A DNA stretch of 39,916 nt from Ruminococcus sp. (GTDB taxonomy: Bacteria; Bacillota; Clostridia; Oscillospirales; Ruminococcaceae): contig NZ_JAFUAG010000022.1 of the NCBI RefSeq assembly GCF_017464355.1, positions 1-39,916 of the forward strand, written 5' to 3'. A model generated the notes under the pieces. The model saw only the letters and a list, made by a program, of their open reading frames with translations, searched no databases and was not told the origin of the DNA. The position numbers and the translations under genes are program-made. Positions 1 through 7,504 of the stretch are shown piece by piece (positions within the stretch are counted from its first letter, which is position 1; every line of letters starts with the position of its first letter).

Positions 1-287
1 CACGCTCAGAATTTTGCGCCCGCCCGCGTTTTTGTCATTTGCGGTGGTTCGCTGTTCTTATCGCTTTCCCGACGTTTGCTTTGCTCTTAATGTTTGTTGT
101 GGTCGTTGCTTTGCTCCTTGGTGATTGAGGGCTCTGCCCGTTCATCAGCTCTGCTGATGTTGGACTCCCCGCAAGCCTGCTGGCGCGAGGCTTGACCGCG
201 CGCTTTTTTTCCTTGGCATTCCCCGATAGAACTGCAATCTTTCGCCCCTGTCAACAATTATGAATTATGAATTCAGAATTATGAATT
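1..287. repeat. Tandem intergenic repeat, copy 1 (no gene)
   Basis: This is the first of two copies of a mosaic repeat. It starts CACGCTCAGAATTTTGCG and runs through GTCATTTGCGGTGG, a GGTGATTGAGGGCTCTGCCC hairpin, an AAGCCTGCTGG/CGAGGCTTGA stem and CCTTGGCATTCCCCGATAG, ending in repeats of AATTATGAATT at 256-288. The second copy begins at 388, so the offset is 387 bp at the start and 369 bp at the end. The copies differ mainly in the hairpin. Positions 288-387 hold more of the unit, including the stem GCAATTTTCG/CGAAAATTGC. I see no coding region in 1-633; the short open frame at 291-515 lies wholly inside the repeat. Confidence 0.8.
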
Positions 288-387
288 AAAGTGCCCCTGT
301 CGGGGCGCAATTTTCGTCGCTCCGCCGAAAATTGCACGCGGGCGGTCGTTATCCGCACAGGGTTTTGTTATAGGGTGAAACATCGCT

Positions 388-636
388 CACGCTCAGAATT
401 TTGCGCCCGCCCGCGTTTTTGTCATTTGCGGTGGTTCGCTGTTCTTATCGCTTTCCCGACGTTTGCCTCGCTCTTATCGTTCGCTTTGCATTTTGGCTTG
501 CGCCTTGGTGATTGAGGGGCTCTGCCCCTCAAGCTCCCTGCAAGCCTGCTGGCGCGAGGCTTGACCGCGCGCTTTTTTTCCTTGGCATTCCCCGATAGAA
601 CTGCAAATTCTCGCCCCTGCCAACAATTATGAATTA
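388..636. repeat. Tandem intergenic repeat, copy 2
   Basis: This second copy of the 1-287 unit ends in CCAACAATTATGAATTA. Its hairpin reads GAGGGGCTCTGCCCCTC, a perfect stem that is damaged in copy 1. The closing AATTA overlaps the stop codon of the minus-strand gene at 634, so the repeat abuts or supplies that stop. Related pieces recur at 2155-2227 and 12337-12503. Confidence 0.8.
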
Positions 637-1578
637 ATCCGTGTACCTGCTTCCCCCAAGGAACTCACGGACAAGGGTGTCATCTCCGATAAGTTCAGTG
701 TCAATGGGGTCAACAGCCTCCAGCAGACTCAGTATGCTGCTGTATCTGTCAAAATCCTTGTAGGTCTTGCTGGCCTCCCTCATCTTGTCCAGCAGAAGCC
801 CCTTGTATGCCGCAGGCTCGTAGCCGATGTAGGTGTCCAGCGAGAATTCTTTCTCTTCCTCAGCACGGTACTTGTAGGGGAGTATGTACTGCTCCTCGCC
901 CCTTGATACGTTGCGGAACATATCAAAGGTTTCCGCAGGCACCCTGCCCCTTGACCTCTCGTCCCTGATGAGCCTCCTCATCAGCCTTATCATCGAGGGG
1001 TGTACCAGCGTGCCGTCCTCTAATTCTATACGGGTGCGCACACTTACATACATACATCTGGCAAAATCACCCGCACCGCCCGTCACTTGTGGGTTTAGTG
1101 CGTGTATGCCCTCAAATACTATTATGTCGTCCCTGCCCCTCTTGAACAGAAAACCGTCCGAGCTTGACTGCTCCGCAAAGTTGAACTTTGGTATCATCAC
1201 TTCCTCGCAGCGCGATATCTTCTCCATGTGTTCGTTGAGCTTGTTTATGTCTATCCTCATGGGCGATTCGTAGTCAGGGGTGCCGTCCTCGTTGACTATA
1301 TGCTCAAAAAAACCCTTCGGCAGAAAATAGTCGTCCATGGATATGGTGTGGGTGTGTATCCCCATGTCGTCCAGCATATTGTCTATTTTCAGCGCCGTGG
1401 TGGTCTTGCCCGAACCCGATGGCCCCGCCAGCAGTATTATGGGCTTTTCCCTGTGCTCGTCCGCTATCCTCTCGGCAGCACGGCGAAGCTTCTTCTCGTA
1501 CTTCTCGTTGCACTCGCCGATGAATGCTCCCTGTTCCGCTATCTTGCTGTTGAGTTTGTTGATGTTGATCTTTTTCAT
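634..1578 (-). CDS. Uridine kinase / phosphoribulokinase-family P-loop NTPase
   Basis: The 314-residue protein has a Walker A motif GPSGSGKTTT near residue 52, a SMDDYF motif after it, and the FEGIHAL stretch typical of the uridine kinase/phosphoribulokinase fold, so it probably phosphorylates a nucleoside or similar small molecule in the cytoplasm. It is longer than classical Udk (about 210 residues): a roughly 40-residue charged N-terminal helix precedes the kinase core and a helical tail follows it. The substrate is therefore not certain, and close Clostridia relatives are annotated simply as nucleoside kinase. I chose the ATG at 1578 because AGGGAG lies about 10 nt upstream; an upstream ATG at 1599 in the same frame has no ribosome site. 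The TAA stop lies in the end of the adjacent repeat. It lies 194 nt downstream of acylphosphatase on the same strand, with a CTCCCGAT/ATCGGGAG hairpin between them. Confidence 0.8.
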   Translation of the reverse strand: MKKININKLNSKIAEQGAFIGECNEKYEKKLRRAAERIADEHREKPIILLAGPSGSGKTTTALKIDNMLDDMGIHTHTISMDDYFLPKGFFEHIVNEDGTPDYESPMRIDINKLNEHMEKISRCEEVMIPKFNFAEQSSSDGFLFKRGRDDIIVFEGIHALNPQVTGGAGDFARCMYVSVRTRIELEDGTLVHPSMIRLMRRLIRDERSRGRVPAETFDMFRNVSRGEEQYILPYKYRAEEEKEFSLDTYIGYEPAAYKGLLLDKMREASKTYKDFDRYSSILSLLEAVDPIDTELIGDDTLVREFLGGSRYTD

Positions 1579-1689
1579 AGTGCGCCTGCTCCCTTTCATA
1601 AAGCCCTGCAGCCCTGTCCGCCGCAAAGGCCGTAATATAGTGCGGCCGCCCCGTGTTCTTCGGAACGTCCGTTTTTTTTCATCTCCCGA

Positions 1690-1728
1690 TTTTGAAGTGT
1701 ATTGCTGATGATACAGAATAGCTTTTTT
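1690..1728 (-). repeat. 39-bp dispersed repeat, copy A
   Basis: Read on the minus strand, this segment matches 30175-30213 on the plus strand at 37 of 39 positions. It contains the near-palindrome TGTATC-ATCAGC-AATACA. It lies inside a larger hairpin (CTCCCGAT/ATCGGGAG, about 1684-1738) followed on the minus strand by an A-run rather than a T-run, so a terminator role is not clear. Confidence 0.6.
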
Positions 1729-1772
1729 CGTATCGGGAGTAATAAGTCATCGCCCTTCGGACGTAAGCATTC

Positions 1773-2042
1773 TTACCTTATGCGAAAATCGCTGCCGCCT
1801 TTCAGCGGTATCTCCTTTACGTCCATGTAGTCTATCTGTATAAAGCGTCCCCGCCTTAAATCCTGTATCATCATGTCAATGGCAGCCTCCGTCCCCTCGA
1901 CCTCAGCCTCCACCGTGTCGTCAGGCAGATTTCTCACCCAGCCCGCTACTCCGCAGCTCCTCGCCGCATAGTATGCCGTGTACCGAAAACCTACCCCCTG
2001 GACCATTCCATGGAATATTATATGCCTGCGTATCCTCTCCAT
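1773..2042 (-). CDS. acyP: Acylphosphatase
   Basis: This 89-residue protein matches the acylphosphatase family in length and motifs. It hydrolyses carboxyl-phosphate bonds of acylphosphates in the cytoplasm. The signature GMVQGVGFR sits at residues 12-20, with the phosphate-binding Arg20, and GWVRNLPDD follows with the catalytic Asn38. The C-terminal FRIR ends the last beta strand as is usual. The open frame extends upstream to 2123, but that part overlaps a consensus promoter (-10 at 2095-2100), so the ATG at 2042 is the real start. The ribosome site is weak (GGAGAAAGGCAGGG). The gene appears to be transcribed alone or with the downstream kinase-like gene at 634. Confidence 0.93.
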   Translation of the reverse strand: MERIRRHIIFHGMVQGVGFRYTAYYAARSCGVAGWVRNLPDDTVEAEVEGTEAAIDMMIQDLRRGRFIQIDYMDVKEIPLKGGSDFRIR

Positions 2043-2094
2043 TTCATAGCCCTGCCTTTCTCCGACATTTTCCGACTTTACATATCGTACATAC

Positions 2095-2123
2095 ATTATA
2101 CCATTTTGCACATGATATGTCAA
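2095..2123 (-). promoter_or_regulatory. Sigma-A promoter of acylphosphatase
   Basis: On the minus strand TTGACA (2123-2118) is followed after exactly 17 nt by TATAAT (2100-2095), a perfect housekeeping promoter. The transcript should start near 2088, about 45 nt before the ATG at 2042. Confidence 0.85.
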
Positions 2124-2154
2124 TCAGCCTTGCCAAAATGGACGAAGCCCCCGA

Positions 2155-2227
2155 AGCTCGTCTCCTTTGTATTCCCCGATTGAACTGCTATTTATCGCCC
2201 CTGCCAACAATTATGAATTATGAATTA
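2155..2227. repeat. Partial mosaic repeat ending in AATTATGAATTATGAATTA
   Basis: This is a shortened copy of the 1-636 family. It keeps the module ATTCCCCGATTGAACTGC, then ATCGCCCCTGCCAACAATTA and the AT-rich end at 2209-2227. It lies between the divergent acylphosphatase and metF promoters, 46 bp upstream of the metF -35 box. Confidence 0.7.
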
Positions 2228-2273
2228 AAAAAGCTATAGTCTCAGCCTATACCCCGCCATAATAAAAATCTAC

Positions 2274-2302
2274 TTGACTATATCGCAAAAATGTGGTATA
2301 AT
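2274..2302 (+). promoter_or_regulatory. Sigma-A promoter of metF
   Basis: TTGACT (2274-2279) is followed after 17 nt by TATAAT (2297-2302). The leader is about 55 nt; I see no S-box or other riboswitch in it. Confidence 0.82.
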
Positions 2303-2365
2303 TCATATCAATTTGCGGGGTATTTAACCCTATAAAGCAGTAAATTGATGAGAGGAAGAAATTAT

Positions 2366-3220
2366 ATGAAGACCTGCGAGATTTTCAAGCAGAAGACCAC
2401 CCTGTCATTCGAGGTGTTCCCCCCTAAAAGCGATACCCCTATCGAAAACATCTACTCTACCATTGACGGCCTTGCGCCCCTTAAACCCGATTTCATCAGC
2501 GTTACCTACGGCGCAGGCGGCAACGGCAGCAATGCCACTATCGGCATTTGCGAGATGATAAAGGAGAAGTATAACATTGAGCCCGTGGCTCACCTGGCCT
2601 GCATCAATCTCACTAAGGAAAAGGTGCTGTTTGAACTGGCTCAGATGAGAGCCGCAGGTATCGAGAATATCCTTGCCCTCAGGGGCGATGTCAACCCAAA
2701 TATCCCTCCCCATGAGGATTTCAGGTATGCCTCCGAGCTGATAGAGCTTATCAGGCAGAACGGAGATTTCAATATCCTGGGCGCCTGCTACCCCGAGGGA
2801 CACCCCGAGGCTCCAAGCATGGTCGATGATATAAAGCACCTTAAAGAAAAGGTAGACGCAGGCTGTTCCCAGCTCATCTCCCAGCTTTTCTTCGATAACG
2901 AAGACTTCTACGCTTTCAGGGAAAAAGCCGCCATAGCAGGTATCGATGTCCCCATAGAAGCAGGCATAATGCCCGTCACCAATCCCAAGACCATTGCGAG
3001 AATGGCTACCCTCTGCCACGCAAAGCTCCCCAAGAAGTTCCTGACCATCATGTCAAAATACGAGAACGACCCCATAGCCATGAGAGATGCAGGCATAGCC
3101 TACGCAGTCTCCCAGATAGTAGACCTCATCGCCAACGATGTGGACGGCATACACCTCTACACCATGAATAACCCCTACATCGCCACAAAGATCTGCGAAG
3201 CAGTAAGATCGCTTTTTTAA
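2366..3220 (+). CDS. metF: Methylenetetrahydrofolate reductase
   Basis: The 284-residue protein is the FAD-dependent TIM-barrel enzyme that reduces 5,10-methylenetetrahydrofolate to 5-methyltetrahydrofolate for methionine synthesis. The N-terminal LSFEVFPPKSD holds the conserved catalytic-region Glu. SVTYGAGG, LALRGD and CYPEGHPEA are family signatures, and QLFFDNEDFY and GIMPVTN follow in the usual order. The length is normal for bacterial MetF. A TTG at 2345 and another ATG are open upstream in frame, but AGAGGA 9 nt before the ATG at 2366 decides the start. The stop codon TAA at 3218-3220 is the first three bases of a TAATTCATAATTCATAATT repeat, so the repeat begins exactly at the end of the gene. 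No methionine synthase gene lies nearby; the gene is apparently monocistronic. Confidence 0.95.
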   Translation: MKTCEIFKQKTTLSFEVFPPKSDTPIENIYSTIDGLAPLKPDFISVTYGAGGNGSNATIGICEMIKEKYNIEPVAHLACINLTKEKVLFELAQMRAAGIENILALRGDVNPNIPPHEDFRYASELIELIRQNGDFNILGACYPEGHPEAPSMVDDIKHLKEKVDAGCSQLISQLFFDNEDFYAFREKAAIAGIDVPIEAGIMPVTNPKTIARMATLCHAKLPKKFLTIMSKYENDPIAMRDAGIAYAVSQIVDLIANDVDGIHLYTMNNPYIATKICEAVRSLF

Positions 3221-3470
3221 TTCATAATTCATAATTATTGACATTACCGAAAACTTTGTTGTTCTTAACATAGATGTTCAAACCAATACATATCGTAGGG
3301 CGGGGGCGCATACGACTGCGTCGGTATGCCCCCCGCCGCTTTTTTACCTCATCAACTATTCTTCCGCGTTTTCCCGCTATCGTCGGGGGAAATACATACC
3401 CAAAAAAGGGGGTGATGCCAACCGGGCACCACCCCCTATTTAATTCATAATGCATAATTCATAATTATTG
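3217..3470. repeat. Intergenic repeat unit with terminator-like hairpin, first copy
   Basis: From the metF stop codon this unit runs TTAATTCATAATTCATAATT, TATTGACATTACCGAAA, a 40-bp hairpin at 3298-3337 and CTTTTTTACCTCATCAAC. The hairpin followed by T6 probably terminates metF transcription. The same order of modules recurs in 3441-3657. Confidence 0.75.
3298..3337. repeat. 40-bp covarying hairpin, copy a
   Basis: The outer stem GGGCGGGGGC pairs with CCCCCGCC, and the inner stem CATAC(GAC)TGC(GTC)GGTATG. The CTTTTTT tail makes it a likely rho-independent terminator for metF. Copies b-d are at 3531, 9531 and 11986; c and d keep the pairing with changed bases. Confidence 0.75.
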
Positions 3471-3657
3471 ACATTACCGAAAAACTTTGTTTGATAAAAC
3501 ATAATTTTTCTTGAAAATCACAAGATCGTAGGGCGGGGGCGCATACGACTGCGTCGGTATGACCCCCGCCGCTTTTTTTACCTCATCAACCTAAAGACAC
3601 AACTATTCTTCCGCCCACATAAAACAGCGAGCCGCCTTAATTATGAATTATGAATTA
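3441..3657. repeat. Intergenic repeat unit, second copy
   Basis: This direct duplicate of 3217-3440 shares the TAATTCATAA start, TATTGACATTACCGAAAA, the hairpin and CTTTTTTTACCTCATCAAC. It ends in AGCGAGCCGCC plus AATTATGAATTATGAATTA (3639-3657). The AGCGAGCCGCC end recurs at 31217-31240 downstream of ssrA. No gene lies in 3221-3744. Confidence 0.75.
3531..3570. repeat. 40-bp covarying hairpin, copy b
   Basis: This is almost identical to copy a (CATACGACTGCGTCGGTATG inner part), with one outer base changed, followed by GCTTTTTTT. Confidence 0.75.
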
Positions 3658-3668
3658 AATAAGCCTTT

Positions 3669-3713
3669 TTTAAGACTATATTTAAGTGTTTTTTAAGACC
3701 TTCCTGCTATAAT
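3669..3713 (+). promoter_or_regulatory. ABC-transporter promoter region with three TTTAAG direct repeats
   Basis: A TATAAT box lies at 3708-3713, 32 nt before the ATG at 3745. No good -35 is present at 17 nt. Instead three direct repeats of TTTAAG begin at 3669, 3681 and 3692, about one helical turn apart. This is the layout of binding sites for OmpR-family response regulators that replace the -35 contact. No such regulator is encoded in the window; the interpretation is inference. Confidence 0.5.
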
Positions 3714-3744
3714 AAGACCAGACCAAAGGAAAGGAGCTAACAAC

Positions 3745-4662
3745 ATGAAAGAAATAGTCCTTAAAACCAAGGCGCTCACTAAGCGCTATAAAAAGTTCAC
3801 CGCCCTCGACAGCGCTGACCTCACTGTCTATAAAGGGGATATCTATGGCCTCATCGGCCGCAACGGCGCAGGCAAGACCACCCTTATGAAGACCATCACA
3901 GGCCTGACAGATAAGACCTCGGGCGATTATGAGATATTCGGCAAAACAGGCGCCGCCGCCGAGCGTGAGCGCCGCCGTATAGGCTGCCTTATTGAGAACC
4001 CCTCATTCTTCGGAAGCATGACAGCCTACCGCAACCTGAAATATTACTGCCTCCAGAAAGGCATAACCGACCTCTCCAAGATAGATGAGGTCCTCTCCCT
4101 CGTAAACCTCACCGAGGCCCGTGACCGTAAATTCAAACAGTTCTCCCTCGGTATGAAACAGCGCCTGGGTATCGCCTTCGCTATGCTCGATGACCCCGAC
4201 CTCGTCGTCCTCGATGAGCCTATCAACGGCCTTGACCCCATTGGTATCAGCGAGCTGCGCGATACCTTCCATATGCTCAACCGCGAGAGGGGAGTCACTT
4301 TCATGATATCTTCCCATATCCTCTCCGAGCTGTATGCCGTTGCCAACAGGTTCATCTTCATCGACAGCGGCCATGTCCTCAAAGAGCTTACCAAGGAAGA
4401 ACTTGACCTCGAATGCAGCCGCTGCCTTGTCGTAAAAACTGCCGATACCAAGGCCGCCGTCACCGTCATCGAGGATAAGCTCCATATATCCGATTATAAA
4501 GTCATCGACAGCGGCGAGATCAGGGTCTATGACCAGTCCGCCCGCCCCGATGAGCTCAACCGCGTCCTCATCAAAGCCGATGTCCCCGTTTCAGGCATTT
4601 CCGAAGCAGGCATCTCGCTGGAGGATTACTTCAAATCTTTAGTAGGGGAGGGTCAGAAATGA
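3745..4662 (+). CDS. ABC transporter ATP-binding protein, BcrA-like
   Basis: This 305-residue ATPase drives the membrane partner encoded immediately downstream. It has Walker A GRNGAGKT at residues 38-45, the signature FSLGMKQRL at 133-141, Walker B LVVLDE at 153-158 and the switch His191 in SSHILSE. After the roughly 220-residue nucleotide-binding domain comes an 80-residue C-terminal extension, as in BcrA-type bacitracin and lantibiotic-immunity exporters. AAGGAG 9 nt before the ATG fixes the start. The stop overlaps the permease start by 4 bases (ATGA), so the two are translationally coupled. The likely role is export of a peptide antibiotic or other amphiphile; the substrate cannot be read from the sequence. 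Confidence 0.9.
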   Translation: MKEIVLKTKALTKRYKKFTALDSADLTVYKGDIYGLIGRNGAGKTTLMKTITGLTDKTSGDYEIFGKTGAAAERERRRIGCLIENPSFFGSMTAYRNLKYYCLQKGITDLSKIDEVLSLVNLTEARDRKFKQFSLGMKQRLGIAFAMLDDPDLVVLDEPINGLDPIGISELRDTFHMLNRERGVTFMISSHILSELYAVANRFIFIDSGHVLKELTKEELDLECSRCLVVKTADTKAAVTVIEDKLHISDYKVIDSGEIRVYDQSARPDELNRVLIKADVPVSGISEAGISLEDYFKSLVGEGQK

Positions 4663-5423
4663 TCAATATCTTCAAAGCAGAATTCTACCGTATGTTAAGG
4701 ACAAAGGGCTTTATCTTCTTCTGGCTTTTCATAGTCATCACCTTCGCCATATCCATAATATACCGCGAGCCCGGCGGCATTTCATTCGGCGCCCCCCTCG
4801 ATTATCCCCCCGATATCAAGCTTGATATCGCCCAGACAGCCATGAACTTCACGTTCTACTTCCTGCTGCTCATGCCCGCATTCTGTATAATAGCCACCGA
4901 ATTCGGCGAGCATACTATCAAAAATACCATAACCTCCGCTATCAGCAAGAAGATGTACTTCATCTCCAAGACCCTGTTCACGTTCTTCTATTCCCTCATC
5001 GCACTTATCATCGCAAATTACCTCTTCTATTTCGTGAACCGTGCGGTCAACGGCACTAAGTTCAGTTCCTCTCTGGCAGACTTCTCCAAAGCCTTTTTAG
5101 GACAGCTCCCCGTCTTCGGCGCCGTTGTGTCCATATTCATCTTCCTGGCCTTCTTCCTGCGGAAAGGTGCCGCCCTCAACGCAGTGGCTATCATCACTCC
5201 ACTGGTCTATGCCACCGTATCACTGACAATGTTCGGCATAAACGCTGTCAAAAAGCTGGCAGAACACCTGCTCACCTACGAGCTCAGCTATATGCTCAGC
5301 AAACTCGCCGTCAACTGCACCGACAGCTACCGCACAAAATGCTATATCATCAGTGCAGTAATAATGGCCGTCTGCTTCATACTCGGCTATATCACCTTCA
5401 CCAAACGCGAGATCGACTGCTGA
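4659..5423 (+). CDS. ABC-2 type transporter permease, BcrB-like
   Basis: The 254-residue membrane protein begins with a short amphipathic stretch (MINIFKAEFYRMLRTKGF). It has about six hydrophobic helices: near 18-32, 66-84, 106-124, 150-167, 173-195 and 225-243. This fits the permease half of a BcrAB/ABC-2 exporter. Its ATG overlaps the ATPase stop codon, so the two proteins are made in matched amounts and act together in the cytoplasmic membrane. No recognisable substrate-binding domain is present. Two tandem genes followed by a large hairpin element suggest a complete two-gene operon. Confidence 0.87.
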   Translation: MINIFKAEFYRMLRTKGFIFFWLFIVITFAISIIYREPGGISFGAPLDYPPDIKLDIAQTAMNFTFYFLLLMPAFCIIATEFGEHTIKNTITSAISKKMYFISKTLFTFFYSLIALIIANYLFYFVNRAVNGTKFSSSLADFSKAFLGQLPVFGAVVSIFIFLAFFLRKGAALNAVAIITPLVYATVSLTMFGINAVKKLAEHLLTYELSYMLSKLAVNCTDSYRTKCYIISAVIMAVCFILGYITFTKREIDC

Positions 5424-5424
5424 T

Positions 5425-5760
5425 AAAAAAGGACACTCACAATGGGTAGTTCTCATAAAGAAGCTTATATGTTCTACTGGGGGAGACCCTTTTGAAAAAG
5501 GGTCGTCCCCCTATGTCAGCTATGCTGACATATACCCCACTCCCTAAAACTTTTTACGTTTTGGGGCGAAAGGGTGCTGTTCTATAGTAGTACAGTGAAT
5601 GTCCGCTACACACTGTCCTATCGTAGAATAGCACCCTTTCGCCCCAAAATATAAAAGTCTTTGGAAAGGGGTTCGGGGGATAACCTTTCTTCAGAAAGGT
5701 TTCCCCCGATAAAACGCACAAGTTTCTTTATGAGTGCCACCCATTGTGGGTGTCCTTTTT
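5425..5760. repeat. Large nested-palindrome element, copy 1 (bidirectional terminator)
   Basis: This roughly 336-bp imperfect palindrome lies between the convergent permease and MscS-like genes. The outer arms AAAAAAGGACACTCACAATG and CATTGTGGGTGTCCTTTTTT pair and end in A/T runs, so the element can terminate transcription from both sides. Inside are a GGGGGAGACCC hairpin, TATGTCAGC/GCTGACATA, a 20-bp central stem (5559-5578 with 5630-5649), and AACCTTTC/GAAAGGTT. A second copy is at 6626-6923 and a shrunken one at 26117-26252. No transposase is present, so it resembles a MITE or a structured RNA. Confidence 0.8.
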
Positions 5761-6561
5761 TTAATCTTTGGCCATATGGATATCTACCTGCTCGAAAGGT
5801 ATGGTTATGCCGTTCTCGTCGAAGGCTTCCTTTACTTTCTGTATGATATCCCAGCGGTAGGGCCAGTAGTCCTCGGTCTTCACCCATGTCCTCGTGAGTA
5901 TGACTATGGCGCTGCTGCCATGCTCGCTCATTACCACAAGGGGCTCATTTGGTGAGTTAAGCGTCCTGCTGTCGCTTTTTATGACGCTCTTTATGATATC
6001 CATAGCCTTGCGGTGGTCATCGGCATAGGATATGGAAAAGCTAAGTTCAAGGCGGCGGCTGACCTCGTTGGTGAAGTTGGTAACAGGGCTTTTGGCCGCT
6101 GTGCTGTTGGGTATGAACACTGCTTTGTTATCTATGGTGTTAAGCTTGGTGTACAGTATGGATATGACATCTACAGTGCCTTCGTCCGTGCCTATGCGGA
6201 CATAATCGCCGCAGCGGAAAGGCTTGGCGAAGAGTATGATAAATCCTCCTGCCACGTTGGAAAGGCTGTCCTGCAAAGCAAGACCCACCGCTATGCCCGC
6301 CGTGCCAATGGTGGCCAGTATGGAGGACATGGGCACTTTCATGGCGGAAAGCGCACTCACCACCACGATGACCGTAAGTATCACCTTGACCATGGACATC
6401 AGGAACTTGTGTATGGTGGCATCAACGTGCTTTATGTTCAGCGCCTTGCCCATTATGCGCAGGGTTATCCTCTGGGCTATGTAGCCGCCCACAAGTATTA
6501 TGGCAGCCGCCGCAAGGTTGGGCATAAGGTCTTCAAACCGAAGAATGAATTTTTCCAGCAT
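5761..6561 (-). CDS. Small-conductance mechanosensitive channel (MscS family)
   Basis: The 266-residue protein has three transmembrane segments (about 13-30, 53-72 and 78-112). The pore-lining third helix runs into IGTAGIAVGLALQDSLSNV and then GGFIILFAKPFRCGDYV, the family hallmark. The cytoplasmic beta and alpha/beta domains follow (FIPNS, VTNFT, then a VREAFDENGI-like helix), as in MscS. It opens under membrane tension to release solutes in osmotic downshock. The length is normal for a minimal MscS. The ATG at 6561 is chosen because GAGGTGA lies just upstream and a promoter overlaps the longer frame that begins at 6609. The stop codon is embedded in the T-run of the flanking palindromic element. 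Confidence 0.93.
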   Translation of the reverse strand: MLEKFILRFEDLMPNLAAAAIILVGGYIAQRITLRIMGKALNIKHVDATIHKFLMSMVKVILTVIVVVSALSAMKVPMSSILATIGTAGIAVGLALQDSLSNVAGGFIILFAKPFRCGDYVRIGTDEGTVDVISILYTKLNTIDNKAVFIPNSTAAKSPVTNFTNEVSRRLELSFSISYADDHRKAMDIIKSVIKSDSRTLNSPNEPLVVMSEHGSSAIVILTRTWVKTEDYWPYRWDIIQKVKEAFDENGITIPFEQVDIHMAKD

Positions 6562-6580
6562 TATTTTCACCTCAGAGGAT

Positions 6581-6609
6581 ATTATAACATATTTTGGACG
6601 CCTTTGCAA
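6581..6609 (-). promoter_or_regulatory. Promoter of the MscS-like gene
   Basis: On the minus strand TTGCAA (6609-6604) is spaced 17 nt from TATAAT (6586-6581). The transcript would start near 6574, leaving a short leader that carries the GAGGTGA ribosome site. Confidence 0.75.
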
Positions 6610-6625
6610 GGTGTCGGCAAAGCAA

Positions 6626-6923
6626 GGGCGGTACCCATAAAAAAGCTTATATGTTCTACTGGGGGAGACCCTTTTGAAAAAGGGTCTCCCCTATGTCAGC
6701 TATGCTGACATATACCCCACTCCCTAAAACTTCTATTTTGGGTGGGCGAAAAGTCACTGCACTTGCGAAGTATAGCAAGTGTCAGACATTCGCTGTTCTA
6801 TCATAGAACAGTGACCTTTCGCCCACCCAATATAAAAAGTCTTTGGAAAGGGGTTTGGGGGATAACCTTTCTTCAGAAAGGTTTCCCCCAATAAATACAT
6901 AAGCTTTTTTATGAGTACCGCCC
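6626..6923. repeat. Large nested-palindrome element, copy 2
   Basis: This element has the same architecture as 5425-5760. Here the outer arms are GGGCGGTAC and GTACCGCCC, and the 20-bp central stem (6740-6759 with 6809-6828) starts GGGTGGGCGAAAAG. Many bases differ from copy 1, yet the arms still pair, which means compensating changes. It lies between the iorB stop and the mscS promoter, so it probably terminates the iorAB transcript. Confidence 0.8.
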
Positions 6924-6930
6924 GATGTCC

Positions 6931-7503
6931 CTATATCTCCAGCCTGAGCGCCTTTGAGTTCATCTCCACGAACTGCGCCCTGACGGTCTTAGCCATAACT
7001 TCCTCGACCTCGTCAATGCCAAAGGGCAGAACTCCCGTCTTCACGGCCTGTCCCAGCATGACCATGTTCAAAGCTCTGGGCGAACCCACTGCCTCGCAGG
7101 CAGCCTCGCCGTCGATGACCTTCACATCATTCACCTTTTCCGCCAGATATCCCAGCATCTCGCTGCCGTTGTAGCTGCTGCCTTTCAGCGAAGCAGTAAC
7201 AGGCATTATAGGGTGCGAGTTCACTATCACCCGTCCGCCCTCTTTCAGGTAAGGCAGCATACGTACCGCCTCCGCAGGCTCAAAGGCTATTATAAGGTCA
7301 GCCGTCTTCTTAGCGAACATGGGGCAGTGCAGTCCCTCGCCCAGCCTTAAAAAGCTGAAAACGCTGCCGCCCTTCTGGGCCATGCCTATGGTCTCCGCAC
7401 TCATCACAGGTATGTCCTTTGACATCGCCGTGGCAGCTATCAGCTTCGAGGTCAGTACGATGCCCTGCCCTCCGACTCCGCATATAAGTATGTTATTCTG
7501 CAT
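6931..7503 (-). CDS. iorB: Indolepyruvate ferredoxin oxidoreductase, beta subunit
   Basis: The 190-residue protein has the pyruvate-ferredoxin oxidoreductase gamma-domain fold, with ICGVGGQGIVLTSKLIA at the N-terminus. Together with IorA it oxidatively decarboxylates indolepyruvate and other aryl-pyruvates to aryl-acetyl-CoA, reducing ferredoxin in the cytoplasm. The EPAEA, PYLKEGG and NMVMLGQAV motifs are conserved in the family, and the length is normal. The ATG begins one base after the iorA stop codon, so the two are certainly co-transcribed. The pair feeds aromatic amino acids into acyl-CoA and ATP formation in anaerobes. Copy 2 of the large palindrome follows and probably ends the transcript. 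Confidence 0.94.
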   Translation of the reverse strand: MQNNILICGVGGQGIVLTSKLIAATAMSKDIPVMSAETIGMAQKGGSVFSFLRLGEGLHCPMFAKKTADLIIAFEPAEAVRMLPYLKEGGRVIVNSHPIMPVTASLKGSSYNGSEMLGYLAEKVNDVKVIDGEAACEAVGSPRALNMVMLGQAVKTGVLPFGIDEVEEVMAKTVRAQFVEMNSKALRLEI

Positions 7504-7504
7504 C

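Noticed and set aside
5425-6923. Insertion sequence
   Set aside because: The two similar 300-bp elements have no transposase frame and no evident target duplications; treated as MITE-like or structured RNA instead.
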